Notes: generated from the letters alone by a model not told the origin. DNA of 64,000 nucleotides from Actinokineospora enzanensis DSM 44649 (GCF_000374445.1 NZ_KB894432.1:1-64000); one strand, 5' to 3'. Shown: positions 44,131-53,422, numbered from the stretch's first letter. Made by a program: numbers and translations.

Positions 44131-44507
44131 GGATTGTGATCGACGATTCCCGGGCCATGCGCAAGATTCTCCGCGGCCTGTTGGCCGACCTCGGGTTCGA
44201 GGTTCTGGAGGCGGGCAACGGCCGGGAGGCGCTGGACTTGCTCCAGAGCGATGGTCGCGTGCCCGACCTGGCGCTGGTCGACTGGAACATGCCCGTGATG
44301 ACGGGACTGGAGTTCGTGGTGGAGGCGCGCAAGCTCTCCGAACTGCGCCAGATGACACTGATGATGGTGACCACCGAAAGCGAGCACGGACAGATCGTGC
44401 GGGCGCTCGCCGCCGGTGCGCACGAGTACGTTATCAAGCCGTTCACCCGTGACGGAATCATTGACAAGCTGGCCCTACTCGGCCTGGTCCCGGTGGGGGT
44501 CCTCTGA
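44124..44507 (+). CDS. CheY-like single-domain response regulator
   Basis: A 127-residue receiver domain: acidic pair in VIDDSRAMRK, phospho-Asp in ALVDWNMPVMTG, Thr in MMVTTESE, Lys in VIKPF. No output domain. It overlaps cheR and abuts the CheX-like gene, so the unit is translationally coupled. It may be a second motor-binding CheY or a phosphate sink for CheA. Confidence 0.9.
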   Translation: MLGIVIDDSRAMRKILRGLLADLGFEVLEAGNGREALDLLQSDGRVPDLALVDWNMPVMTGLEFVVEARKLSELRQMTLMMVTTESEHGQIVRALAAGAHEYVIKPFTRDGIIDKLALLGLVPVGVL

Positions 44508-44986
44508 TGACGAACGATGTTGCTACCACTGTTGAGGTCGACCTCGACATGATCGCCGAGCAGGTCTGGTCGGCGTTCCTGAACAGCGGCGAGGACGAGG
44601 CCGTGTTCGCCGCCGAGGACAAGGGCGCGCACATGGACCTGGCGGCCTCGGTCGCGATGGTCGGTGCCTACGAAGGTCACCTGATCGTGTCGTGCTCGCA
44701 CAAGGCGTCCCGCGACGTCGCGTCCGTGCTGTTCGCGATGGAGGTCGACGAGGTCAGCCAGGACGACATCGGCGACGCGCTCGGCGAGCTTGCCAACGTC
44801 CTCGGCGGTAACGTCAAGAGCGTGCTGCCGTCCCCTTCCCAACTGTCGCTGCCCCGCGTCTCCGCCACCGAGCACGAGCGCTGGCCCGGGACCGTCGAGG
44901 TCTCCCGGACCGTCGTGAGCTGGCGCGGCGAACCCTACGTCCTCACCCTGCTCAGCGGGTCGAACCACCAGGAGGTGTCCGCATGA
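44507..44986 (+). CDS. cheX: CheX-family chemotaxis phosphatase-like protein
   Basis: A 159-residue protein of the CheX/CheC/FliY group. The signature ExxN helix is present as ALGELANVLGGNVK, with the conserved preceding Asp-rich turn; CheX uses such Glu/Asn residues to dephosphorylate CheY-P. Single ExxN motif and length suit CheX more than CheC. It sits between two receiver genes with 1- and 4-bp overlaps. Confidence 0.8.
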   Translation: MTNDVATTVEVDLDMIAEQVWSAFLNSGEDEAVFAAEDKGAHMDLAASVAMVGAYEGHLIVSCSHKASRDVASVLFAMEVDEVSQDDIGDALGELANVLGGNVKSVLPSPSQLSLPRVSATEHERWPGTVEVSRTVVSWRGEPYVLTLLSGSNHQEVSA

Positions 44987-45345
44987 AGATCCTGGTGGCC
45001 GACGACAGCAGGGTCATGCGCCAGATCGTGATCCGTACCCTGCGTCAGGCCGGGTTCGAGGACCACGACATCGTCGAGGCCCCGGACGGAGCCGCCGCCC
45101 AGACCTCTGTGGCGGAGGAGAATCCGGACCTTGTACTGTCCGACTGGAACATGCCGAACATGAGCGGCATCGAGCTGCTGCACGCTCTGCGCGCCAGCGG
45201 CAACACCGTCCCCTTCGCGTTCGTCACCTCGGAGTGCTCCGACGAGATGCGCACGAAGGCAGAAGAGGGCGGCGCACTTTTCCTTATCAGCAAGCCGTTC
45301 ACCGCGGAGACCTTCCGCGAGCGGCTCGGCGACATCCTGGGGTGA
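44983..45345 (+). CDS. cheY: Chemotaxis response regulator CheY
   Basis: A 120-residue receiver domain with VADDSRVMRQ, phospho-Asp in VLSDWNMPNMSG, the Thr in AFVTSECS, and Lys in LISKPF. When phosphorylated by CheA it would bind the flagellar switch. Its length and context match CheY. It overlaps the cheX stop (ATGA). Confidence 0.92.
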   Translation: MKILVADDSRVMRQIVIRTLRQAGFEDHDIVEAPDGAAAQTSVAEENPDLVLSDWNMPNMSGIELLHALRASGNTVPFAFVTSECSDEMRTKAEEGGALFLISKPFTAETFRERLGDILG

Positions 45346-45349
45346 GGTC

Positions 45350-45826
45350 ATGACGGAGACGCTGCCGGTTCCGAAACAAGTCCGCGACGTCCTGTCCGAC
45401 CTGCTCGGCCGTGACGTCACGGTCAACATCACCGATCCGCCCTCGGCGGACGCCCCGGCCGTGGCGGTCTATGTCCGAGGCACCGGGATGACGCTGCACG
45501 GGGTCATCGGCTTCGACCTGCCGCTGGCGGCCAACGCCGCCGCCTCGGTCGGTCTGGTGCCGCCGGGCGGTGCGGCCGCCTGCGTGGAGGACGGCGAGCT
45601 GAGCCCACTGCTCAAGGACAACCTCGGCGAGGTGTGCAACATCCTTTCCGGACTGTTCCACCAGGAGGGTGGACCGCACGTGCGGTTCCACAAGCTGCAC
45701 ACCCCGGTGGCCGACGTGCCCGGCGACGTCCGGTCGCACCTGGCCGCGCTGGGCAGCAGGCTGGACCTGACGGTCGAGATCGCGGGGTACGGCAAGGGCA
45801 CGATGTCGATCGTGGCCGCGTTGTAG
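45350..45826 (+). CDS. Second CheX-like protein
   Basis: A 158-residue protein with a central NLGEVCNILSGLF helix that repeats the ExxN signature seen in the CheX-like protein two genes upstream, although overall similarity is low. It may be a second CheY-P phosphatase or a switch-associated CheC-like protein. Last gene of the cheB operon, followed by two hairpins. Confidence 0.65.
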   Translation: MTETLPVPKQVRDVLSDLLGRDVTVNITDPPSADAPAVAVYVRGTGMTLHGVIGFDLPLAANAAASVGLVPPGGAAACVEDGELSPLLKDNLGEVCNILSGLFHQEGGPHVRFHKLHTPVADVPGDVRSHLAALGSRLDLTVEIAGYGKGTMSIVAAL

Positions 45827-45853
45827 TGGCCCGACCCAGGGGGTCGGGCCACT
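45825..45853 (+). terminator. Hairpin at the end of the cheB operon
   Basis: A perfect 13-bp stem, 45825-45837 with 45841-45853, overlapping the last stop codon, loop 3 bases. Confidence 0.65.
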
Positions 45854-45870
45854 GCCCAACTGAGCGTGGG

Positions 45871-45918
45871 CCTCATCCCCGGATCAGGGGATGAGGGCTC
45901 CACGATCGGGTCTTTTTC
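45871..45918 (+). terminator. Intrinsic terminator before flhA
   Basis: CCTCATCCCC at 45871-45880 pairs with 45887-45896, followed by GGGTCTTTTTCGG at about 45908-45920. It closes the che transcript before the flhA promoter. Confidence 0.7.
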
Positions 45919-45948
45919 GGTTCCGGGCAGTAGTGCGGGGTCAAGTCC

Positions 45949-45975
45949 TCAGCAATCCTGATTGCCTGCCGACAA
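45949..45975 (+). promoter_or_regulatory. Candidate WhiG/FliA (sigma-28) promoter of flhA
   Basis: TCAG at 45949-45952, 15 bases, then GCCGACAA at 45968-45975 (one mismatch to GCCGATAA). The flhA ATG is 74 bases downstream and the site lies just after a terminator. Confidence 0.65.
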
Positions 45976-46048
45976 GGAGGGAGCGAGACGCCAGGAAGGC
46001 AGCGCGAGGCCAGGGATCGGCCGGCCACCGGACTATCCGGGATGGACG

Positions 46049-48088
46049 ATGAGTTCGAGGCGACTGAGCCAGTTCGCGGTACCCGCGGGCGTCATCATGA
46101 TCATCGTACTGATGGTCGTGCCGATGCCGACCTTCATGCTGGACATGTTCATCGTGATGAACATCGGTCTGGCGCTGCTGATCGTGCTGATCAGCATGCA
46201 GGTGCGCAAGCCGCTGGAGTTCTCCGTCTTCCCCTCGGTGCTGCTGCTCGCCACGCTCTTCCGGCTCGCGCTGAACATCAGCGCGACCCGACTCGTGCTC
46301 CTCGACGGCGACGCCGGGGCGGTCATCGGCGCCTTCGGCCATGCGGTCGTCGGCGGCTCGCTGGTCGTCGGCCTCGTCGTCTTCTTCATCCTCATCGTCA
46401 TCCAGTTCGCGGTCATCACCAACGGCGCGGGCCGGGTCGCCGAGGTCGGCGCCCGCTTCACCCTGGACGCCATGCCCGGCAAGCAGATGGCGATCGACGC
46501 CGACCTGAACGCGGGCCTGATCGACGAGCCGGAGGCGCGCAAGCGGCGCGCCGAGGTCACCGCGGAGGCCGACTTCTACGGCGCCATGGACGGTGCGTCC
46601 AAGTTCGTCAAGGGCGACGCGATCGCCGCGGTGGTCATCACCCTGATCAACCTCATCGGCGGCTTCTCGGTCGGCCTCATCCAGAAGGGCATGTCCGCGA
46701 GCGAGGCGATGAACTCGTACTCGCTGCTGACCGTCGGCGACGGCCTGGTCTCCCAGATCCCCGCCCTGCTGCTGTCCGTCGCCACCGGCCTCATCGTCAC
46801 CCGCGCGGCGGGCGAGCAGGACATGGGCAGCATGGTGACCAGCCAGTTCACCGCCAACCGCAAGGCGATGAAGATCGGCGGCGCCGCCCTGCTCGCGCTG
46901 TCGCTGATGCCCGCCATGCCGATGATCCCGTTCCTGCTCGTCGGCGGCGGCCTGCTGATCGTGTCCAGCCGCAAGCCCAAGGCCGAGGTGCCCGAGGAGA
47001 TCGCCGCCGAGTCCGAGCAGGCGCCCGCGCCGGACGCCACCGAGACCCTGATCGCCGAGATGCGCGTCGACCCGCTGGAGCTGGCCCTGGCCACCGACCT
47101 GGTGGATCTGGTGGACGCCGCGGGCGGCGACCTGCTGGACCGGGTCCGGGCACTGCGCCGCAAGATCGCGCTGGAGCTGGGCGTGGTGATGCCGCCCGTG
47201 CGCACCCGCGACGACCTGGACCTGCCGCTGTCCTCCTACGTCATCCGGATCAACGGCGCGGACGTCGCCCGCGGCTTCGCCCCGCCCGGCACCGTGCTGG
47301 CCATCGGCGACGGCCTGGACTCACTGCCCGGCCGCGCGGGCACCGAGCCGGTGTTCGGCCTGGAGGGCAAGTGGGTGCCCGCCGAGCTGCGCCACCAGGC
47401 CGAGGCGCTCGGCGCCACCGTGGTCGACCGCGCGTCGGTGCTGGTCACCCACCTCGCCGAGGTCGCCCGCACGCACGCGGGCCGACTGCTGGGCCGGGAG
47501 AACGTGCGCCAGCTGACCGACGTGGTCCGCCGCACCCACCCGGTGGTGGTCGAGGAGCTGACCCCGGCCCTGATGAGCCTCGGCGAGATCCAGCGCGTGC
47601 TGCACCGGCTGCTCGATGAGGGCGTGCCGATCCGCGACCTGGTCGGCATCTACGAGGCGCTGTCCCCGGCCGCCAAGGCGGGCGCCGACATCGACCGGCT
47701 GGTCGAGGCGGCCCGCGCCGCGCTCGGCCCGGCCATCGCCGCCCGGCTGGCCATCGACGGCGTGCTGTCGGTGATCACCATGGACCCGCGGGTCGAGCAG
47801 GCGCTGCTGGAGAGCGTGCGGGTCACCGACGCGGGCGACCGGCTGGCCATCGACCCGCACGTGCTGGAGGCCCTGGTCGGCGAGGTCGCAGGCCTGGCCG
47901 GTCGCGCCGAGGCGCAGGGCTACGCCGCGGTGCTCGCCTGTGCGCCCCGCCTGCGCACCCCCCTCTACCGCCTGGTGCACGCCGCCGTGCCGCGGCTGGC
48001 CGTGCTGTCGTATTCCGAGCTGTCCGGTGGCACCCACCGGATCGAGACCGTCGGAGTGGTGAACAGTGGCTACTCGATTGCTGCTTGA
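46049..48088 (+). CDS. flhA: Flagellar type III export protein FlhA
   Basis: A 679-residue export-gate protein: about eight N-terminal TM helices, the conserved FHIPEP-type loop region (GAGRVAEVGARFTLDAMPGKQ, AIDADLNAGLIDE, RRAEVTAEADFYGAMDGASK), and a large cytosolic C-terminal domain from about residue 340 that docks chaperones and the ring. The ATG at 46049 is chosen by family start; a TTG at 45962 would overlap the promoter. Its end overlaps the FlhF-like gene by 23 bp. Confidence 0.95.
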   Translation: MSSRRLSQFAVPAGVIMIIVLMVVPMPTFMLDMFIVMNIGLALLIVLISMQVRKPLEFSVFPSVLLLATLFRLALNISATRLVLLDGDAGAVIGAFGHAVVGGSLVVGLVVFFILIVIQFAVITNGAGRVAEVGARFTLDAMPGKQMAIDADLNAGLIDEPEARKRRAEVTAEADFYGAMDGASKFVKGDAIAAVVITLINLIGGFSVGLIQKGMSASEAMNSYSLLTVGDGLVSQIPALLLSVATGLIVTRAAGEQDMGSMVTSQFTANRKAMKIGGAALLALSLMPAMPMIPFLLVGGGLLIVSSRKPKAEVPEEIAAESEQAPAPDATETLIAEMRVDPLELALATDLVDLVDAAGGDLLDRVRALRRKIALELGVVMPPVRTRDDLDLPLSSYVIRINGADVARGFAPPGTVLAIGDGLDSLPGRAGTEPVFGLEGKWVPAELRHQAEALGATVVDRASVLVTHLAEVARTHAGRLLGRENVRQLTDVVRRTHPVVVEELTPALMSLGEIQRVLHRLLDEGVPIRDLVGIYEALSPAAKAGADIDRLVEAARAALGPAIAARLAIDGVLSVITMDPRVEQALLESVRVTDAGDRLAIDPHVLEALVGEVAGLAGRAEAQGYAAVLACAPRLRTPLYRLVHAAVPRLAVLSYSELSGGTHRIETVGVVNSGYSIAA

Positions 48089-50699
48089 GGGACCTGATCT
48101 GGAAGCGCTCCTGGACCGTGTTCGCACCGAACACGGCTCGGACGCCCGCATCGTCTCCGCCGACCGCCTGCGCAAGGGCGGCGTGGCGGGGTTCTTCTCC
48201 AAGCAGTGGTTCGAGATCGGGATAGAGGTCCCGGAGCCGGGGGACCCGGCGGTGCCCTCCGCCCAGGTCCTCTCGGTGTCCGACCTGTTGCAGCTGGCCG
48301 ACAAGAAGGACGGCGCGGACGTGACCGACCGCGTCCCGGAGCCGCGCGGCGGGGACGAGCCCATCGAGGAACCCAGGTCCCGTGACCCGTTCGCGTCGTT
48401 CTTCGCCGCTGCCGGGGGAGACGCGGCCAACGGCGCGGAGGTCGCGGCCACTGCGGCCGGTGCGGCCGCGCGGGCGGCGGCGGGCATCGCCAAGCCCACC
48501 GAGGTCGCACCCGACGAGATCGGCCCGGTCGTCCCGCGCTTCGGCGGCTCGGAGAGCGACCCGGTCGCCGCGCTGCGCGCCCGGGCAGGCTCGGCGGGGC
48601 TGAACCCGGCGGCCGCGGCGCCGACCCTGCCGTATGAGTCCGAAGTGGACCTGCACGCCGAGTCGCCGGACCCGGACGCCATCCGCGCGGCCGCGCTGCG
48701 TGCGCGCGCGGCTGCCGCGCCCGAGGTCGCGGAACCCGAGGACCCCGATGCCGTCCGCGCCGCCGCTTTGCGCGCGCGTGCCGGTGCGGCGAGCATGCGC
48801 CCCGCCGAACCCGAGATCGATGCGCCGGATCCCGACGCCGCCCGCGCCGCTGCCTTGCGCGCGCGGGCCGGTGCCGCCAGCCTGCGCACCCGCCCCGAAC
48901 CAGCCGGTCCCCACCAGGAAACCGGCACCGCTGGAGCAGGCTCGGGGGCAGGCTTCGGCAGCGGGGCCGCGCCGGTGACCGGCCGGACCATGGCGGACGC
49001 GTTCCGGCCGATCGACGAGGTCGCCGAGGAGCAGGCCGCCGGTCGCGACGTCGGCTACGCGGGTGCCTCGGCCGGACGCGACGAGTTCAGTGGGGGACCT
49101 GAGGTCGGCGGTGCCGGTCGTGGTTCCGGCCCTGGGCGTGGTTTCAATGGCGCGGGTTCCGAAGATGTGGGCTTTGCGAACGGTTCGGCGGGTCGGGGGC
49201 AGGAGTTCGCTAGCAGGCCTGGGGCAGGCGGGGCTGGGCGCGGTTTCACCAATGGTGCGGGTGCTGCCGGGGTCGGCTTCGAGACCGGTGCGGCCGGTCG
49301 GGGTGGTCAGGAGTTCGCCGGGGGGACTGGGACCGGGCGGGGCTTCGGTGCTGGTCTCGGTGCCGGGTTCGCCGGTGCCGGGCGGGGACCCGACGGTGGC
49401 GTGGGTTCCGCCGATGTCGGCTATGCGAGTGGTGCCGCCGGTCGGGGTGGCTCGGAGTTTGCCGGGGCTGGAAACGGATTCGGGGGCGGAATGGGCTACA
49501 CGGAGGTCGGCTACGAGAACGGCTCGGCTGCTCGGGGCGGGCCGGAGTTCGCCGGTGGGCCGGGGGCGGCGGACCGGGGCCTCGGCGGCGGTGTGGGGTC
49601 GGCCGATGTCGGGTACGAGCGCGGTTCCGCAGGCCATGAGTCGGGTATGGCCGGGGATGCGGGTGACTATGTCGGTTCCTCCGGCGGGTACGACGCGGGC
49701 GGGTCCGGTGTGACCGGCCGTGGTGGTTCGGCCGTCGACTACGCAGCCGGGGCCGGGTTCGCCGGTGGGCCGGGAGCGGCGGGGGCGTGGGCTGGGGCCG
49801 AGCCTGCTGTGGATCAGCGGTTCGCGGGTATGGGGGCCGCGCATCCCGGTCTGCCCAGTGTCGATGAGCTGTGGGGGGACGAGCAGTGGGAGCGTTCGGC
49901 TGTCGTCCCGCCCGGTGAGGAAGTCGAGCCTGCTGAGTTCCCGTCCGTGCGGCGGCCGTCGGGGCAGGGTGGGCCGCGTATGTTCACCGCGCGTCCGGTC
50001 GACGCGCCCGAGGAGCACGAACGGGTGGACTACGACGACCTGCTCGTCGCGCCCCGGCTGCCGTCGAGCCCGGCGCGGCACGCGCTGCTGGAGGAGGACG
50101 AGTCCGTTGATGTCGACATGGGCCCCGCTTGGCCGACCGCGGACGAGCCGCGACTGGTGAACGACCCGACGCCGCGGCCGCGGCGTCGGTGGGACACGCC
50201 GATCCCGAAGGACCTGCTGGTCGCCATGCCGGGCAAGGTCATCGTGGTGGCCGGGTCGGTGCAGCAGGCGACCACGGCGGCCGAGTGGATCTGCGCCAGG
50301 ATGCGCCTCGGCGCCGGGGCCGTGCAGGTGGCGGGCCCGGACCAGATCGGCCGCGGCCGCATCCTGGGCCCCGAGCACGCCGCCGACCTGGCGCGCGACC
50401 TGCGCCGCAGCCCGGTGCCCTCGGTCGTGGCCATCGACGCCGCGGTCGAGGACCCTGACGGCGGCCGCTGGGCGGGCGCGGTCGCCAAGGCGCTCGGCGC
50501 CAACCACGTGGTGGCGGTGGTGGACGCCACGCGCAAAACCGCTGACCTGCGCAGGCACCTTGCCGACCTCGGCGGTGTCGACGCACTGGCCGTCTACGGC
50601 ACCACCGCCAGCACCGACCCCGACTCCGTCCGCGAACTAGGCCTCCCCATCCTGACCATCGACGGCGTCCCGCCGACCCCCGCCCGCCGCGGCTCCTGA
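48066..50699 (+). CDS. Degenerate FlhF-like protein with long repeat-rich linker
   Basis: An 877-residue protein in the usual flhF position after flhA. The N terminus matches the FlhF B domain (LEALLDRVRTEHGSDARIVS, GGVAGFFSKQWFEI). Residues about 198-280 hold repeats of PDAxRAAALRARAGAAS. About 331-578 is a glycine-rich array of six or so copies of ADVGYxxGSAGRGGxEFAGG. The C-terminal 180 residues resemble an SRP-type NG domain, but the P-loop position reads VIVVAGSVQQATTAAEW with no GKT, and a TKxD motif is missing, so GTP hydrolysis is doubtful. Possibly a structural polar-placement factor. GTG at 48066 overlaps flhA. Confidence 0.8.
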   Translation: MATRLLLEGPDLEALLDRVRTEHGSDARIVSADRLRKGGVAGFFSKQWFEIGIEVPEPGDPAVPSAQVLSVSDLLQLADKKDGADVTDRVPEPRGGDEPIEEPRSRDPFASFFAAAGGDAANGAEVAATAAGAAARAAAGIAKPTEVAPDEIGPVVPRFGGSESDPVAALRARAGSAGLNPAAAAPTLPYESEVDLHAESPDPDAIRAAALRARAAAAPEVAEPEDPDAVRAAALRARAGAASMRPAEPEIDAPDPDAARAAALRARAGAASLRTRPEPAGPHQETGTAGAGSGAGFGSGAAPVTGRTMADAFRPIDEVAEEQAAGRDVGYAGASAGRDEFSGGPEVGGAGRGSGPGRGFNGAGSEDVGFANGSAGRGQEFASRPGAGGAGRGFTNGAGAAGVGFETGAAGRGGQEFAGGTGTGRGFGAGLGAGFAGAGRGPDGGVGSADVGYASGAAGRGGSEFAGAGNGFGGGMGYTEVGYENGSAARGGPEFAGGPGAADRGLGGGVGSADVGYERGSAGHESGMAGDAGDYVGSSGGYDAGGSGVTGRGGSAVDYAAGAGFAGGPGAAGAWAGAEPAVDQRFAGMGAAHPGLPSVDELWGDEQWERSAVVPPGEEVEPAEFPSVRRPSGQGGPRMFTARPVDAPEEHERVDYDDLLVAPRLPSSPARHALLEEDESVDVDMGPAWPTADEPRLVNDPTPRPRRRWDTPIPKDLLVAMPGKVIVVAGSVQQATTAAEWICARMRLGAGAVQVAGPDQIGRGRILGPEHAADLARDLRRSPVPSVVAIDAAVEDPDGGRWAGAVAKALGANHVVAVVDATRKTADLRRHLADLGGVDALAVYGTTASTDPDSVRELGLPILTIDGVPPTPARRGS

Positions 50700-50725
50700 C
50701 CCGCCCGATCCACGGAGGACTGCCC

Positions 50726-50980
50726 GTGTTCCGTTTCTCCACCCTCGCCCTCGCCCTGCTGATGAGCATCCCGTCGCTGTACGCGGCCTTCGTGGCGAAC
50801 CGGCTCGACCCCACCGACGCGCTGATCCACTTCCTGATCGCCGTGCCGGTCGCGGGGCTGCTGCTGGCCATCCCGCGCGCCGCGTTCCAGCGCTACAGCG
50901 GCAATCGCAGCCAGGCTGCGGTGGCGGAGCTCATCCAGGCGGGGGCGGTGCGCACGGATCGGCCGGATGACCGCGGCTGA
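50726..50980 (+). CDS. Small membrane protein in the flagellar operon
   Basis: An 84-residue protein with two hydrophobic segments (FSTLALALLMSIPSLYAAF and FLIAVPVAGLLLAIPRAAF) and a short basic tail. GGAGGA is 6 bases before the GTG. It follows the FlhF-like gene by 26 bp, so it is probably co-transcribed. Function unknown. Confidence 0.7.
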   Translation: MFRFSTLALALLMSIPSLYAAFVANRLDPTDALIHFLIAVPVAGLLLAIPRAAFQRYSGNRSQAAVAELIQAGAVRTDRPDDRG

Positions 50981-51490
50981 GTGCTCGTTGCGGTCTATCC
51001 ACAGGGTGCGTGGTTTGTCCACAGTTCACTGTTGGGGGATATTGACAGCATTCATGATCGCGTAGCTTCCCTCTAGTAGGCCCGCCCCCTGGTGGGGCGG
51101 GGTCTGTCTTTCGGCGGTGCGGCAGTGGTAAAGCGGAGTGGGTGCGGCTGGGCGGTCGGGGCCGCTTTTGTTTTCTGGATTTCGGGGTGGGAGCCGGAGT
51201 GTTTCCGGTGGGTGTGCCGAGTGAGAACTGTGGTTGCGATGGGCAACTTGCGTGTTCGGTATGTGGGATAGTTCGACCGGTTGGGAGATGCGTCACGGTG
51301 ATTCCGATACCGGACGTGATACTGGGAAATGGTAATTCACCGGGGTGGCCGTGCTGTTATGGGCCGGGTGGGTGAAGCCGGTCGTCGTGGCTTGCCTGGG
51401 GTCGAGTGGCAGTGCTTGTCTCTGGGCGCACCTCGACACCCGTGATTCGGTGAGTCTCGGGCGACCAATAGGGAAACAGGAGATCGCGCT
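50981..51490. other. Intergenic region before the racemase gene, 510 bp
   Basis: Holds a hairpin at 51081-51101 and, upstream of it, two DnaA-box-like words (50995-51003 and 51015-51023) that are too few for an origin. TTGACA at 51042-51047 has only a poor -10 partner. Frames crossing it are unconvincing. The racemase promoter is probably in its right half. Confidence 0.5.
51081..51101 (+). terminator. Short GC hairpin, likely terminator
   Basis: CCCGCCCC at 51081-51088 pairs with 51094-51101 around a 5-base loop, followed by TCTGTCTTTCGG. About 100 bases past the small membrane protein gene. Confidence 0.6.
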
Positions 51491-52228
51491 GTGCGGATCG
51501 TCGGCTTGCTCGGTGGTTTGAGCTGGGAATCCTCGCTTGAGTACTACCGGGTTTTCAACGAGGCCGGGCGGCGAAGACTCGGGGGATGTCATTCCGGTCG
51601 CTGTCTCTTACAGTCGCTCGACTTCGGGGAGATCGAGAAGCTGGTGCGGGCCGGGCGGCGGGCCGAGATCGGGGAGATCATGCTGGCCGGGGCGCGCGGG
51701 TTGGAGCGGGCCGGGGCCGAGCTTCTGGTCATTTGCAGTAATACCAGCCACTTCTGGGTTCGGCAGATGGCCGAGGGGGTGGGTATCCCGCTGCTCGACA
51801 TCGTGGACGTCACCGCGCGGGCGGCGCGGGAGCTGGGGATCGCGCGGGTCGGGTTGATCGGGACCCGGTACACGATGGAAGAGGATTTCTACACCGGCCG
51901 ATTGGTCGAACAGGGCTTCGAGGTGCTCACGCCCGATTACGACGACCGGGTGCTGATCGACCGGGTCATCTTCGACGAGCTCGTCCGCGGTCGGTTCCTG
52001 GAGGGCTCCCGCGCCGCCTATGTCGAGATCATCGAGCGGTTGGCGCGGCGGGGCGCGCAGGGTGTCGTGCTGGGGTGTACCGAGATCGAGCTGCTGGTGC
52101 GCGCGGACCTGGTCGCCGACCGGGTGTCCATTCCCCTGCTGCCGACCACGAAGCTGCACGCCGAGGCGGCCTTCGACTGGTCGGTGGGGGAGTATCCGCT
52201 GGTCCCCGGTCCGCTGGTCGCCCGGTAG
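51491..52228 (+). CDS. Aspartate/glutamate racemase-family protein
   Basis: A 245-residue member of the Asp/Glu/hydantoin racemase superfamily: N-terminal IVGLLGGLSWESSLEYYR, the first catalytic Cys in LLVICSNTSHFW and the second in VVLGCTEIELLV. Both cysteines are present, so cofactor-independent racemisation of an amino acid is likely; substrate not predictable. AGGAG is 7 bases before the GTG. It starts a compact rightward cassette, 6 bp before the MFS gene. Confidence 0.88.
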   Translation: MRIVGLLGGLSWESSLEYYRVFNEAGRRRLGGCHSGRCLLQSLDFGEIEKLVRAGRRAEIGEIMLAGARGLERAGAELLVICSNTSHFWVRQMAEGVGIPLLDIVDVTARAARELGIARVGLIGTRYTMEEDFYTGRLVEQGFEVLTPDYDDRVLIDRVIFDELVRGRFLEGSRAAYVEIIERLARRGAQGVVLGCTEIELLVRADLVADRVSIPLLPTTKLHAEAAFDWSVGEYPLVPGPLVAR

Positions 52229-52234
52229 CCGGGG

Positions 52235-53422
52235 GTGGACGGAGGCTCGCTCAGCGGGCTGCCGCGTCCGGTGTGGACGCTGTACCTCGCGTCGCTGGTG
52301 AACCGGTTCGGGAACTCCGCCGTCGTGTTCCTCGCCCTGCGCATGCACGCCGTCGGCCTGGGCGCCGGGGTGGTGCTCACCGCGTACGGGGTCGGCGGGG
52401 TCGGGGCGAGCCTGCTCGGTGGCTACCTCGCCGACCGGTGGCCACGCCAATGGGTGATCGCCGGATCGGCGATACCGGCCGCGATCGGGTTCCTCGCCCT
52501 GGGCGGCGTGCGCGACTACTCGACCGCTGTCGCGCTCGCCCTGCTCACCGGGCTCACGGCGGAGATGTACCGGCCTGCCGCGAACGCGTTGGTGGCCGAT
52601 CTGGTCGAACCCGAGCGCCGGGTCGGCGCTTACGTCGGGTATCGGCTTTTCACGAACGTGGGATTCGCGGTCGGCCCCATGGTGGCGGGCTTGCTCGGCG
52701 GTGGTGACTCTCCGACGGTCTTCGTCATCGCCGCGTTCTGCTGCCTCGGTTACGCCGCCCTGGTCCTCTTCGGCGTCCCCTCGGACAAACCTGCGGCGGC
52801 CGCCGGACAGCACCACGGCAACGCCTTCCCGCTCATCGTCCGCGACCGGCGGTTCCTGCTCTTCCTCGTCGGCTCGTTCCTCGCCATGTTCCTGCTGATC
52901 CAGTACCAGTCCACCTTCGCCCTGTTCACCCGCGACATCGGCCGCACATCCCAGGAGTTCGGGCTGCTCGTCGGGGCCAACGGGCTCCTCGTCGTGCTGC
53001 TCAGCGTCCCGCTCGCCGCCGCCACCGCGCCCTGGCGGTCCGGTACCGCGCTCGCCGTCGGGTTCGCGCTGACCGGGCTCGGGTTCGGCCTGGACACCGT
53101 GGCCACCGGGTTCGGCCCGCTGCTGCTCGCGGTCGCCGTGTCCACCGCGGGCGAGGTGGTGTTCATGCCCCGCAGCACCTCCTACGTCGTCGAGGTGGCG
53201 CCCGCCGCGATGCGTGCCCGCTACCTGTCCGCGTTGGAGGGCGCCTGGTCGGTGGCCATGGTCGCGTCGCCCGGTCTGGGGATCGCCCTCTACTCCGTGC
53301 TGGGCACCGGGTTCTGGCCGGTGTGCGCGGCGGTGGGCGTGCTCGCCGCCCTGACCGTCCTATCAGGACGGACCGGGCCGCGGCTCCCGGCGCAGGAGGG
53401 AGCCAGCCTGGCCGATCGCTGA
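52235..53422 (+). CDS. MFS transporter (12 TM)
   Basis: A 395-residue major facilitator with about 12 TM helices, the motif A-like GGYLADRWPRQWVIAGS after helix 2 and a typical N-terminal LASLVNRFGNSAVVF. Probably an exporter. GTG start 6 bp after the racemase stop, so co-transcribed; it may export or import the cassette product. Confidence 0.85.
   Translation: MDGGSLSGLPRPVWTLYLASLVNRFGNSAVVFLALRMHAVGLGAGVVLTAYGVGGVGASLLGGYLADRWPRQWVIAGSAIPAAIGFLALGGVRDYSTAVALALLTGLTAEMYRPAANALVADLVEPERRVGAYVGYRLFTNVGFAVGPMVAGLLGGGDSPTVFVIAAFCCLGYAALVLFGVPSDKPAAAAGQHHGNAFPLIVRDRRFLLFLVGSFLAMFLLIQYQSTFALFTRDIGRTSQEFGLLVGANGLLVVLLSVPLAAATAPWRSGTALAVGFALTGLGFGLDTVATGFGPLLLAVAVSTAGEVVFMPRSTSYVVEVAPAAMRARYLSALEGAWSVAMVASPGLGIALYSVLGTGFWPVCAAVGVLAALTVLSGRTGPRLPAQEGASLADR

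Noticed and set aside
50995-51023. DnaA-box-like words (CTATCCACA and TTGTCCACA)
   Set aside because: Only two copies, no dnaA/dnaN neighbours and no AT-rich unwinding region, so an origin is not supported. A similar word near 31565 is also isolated.
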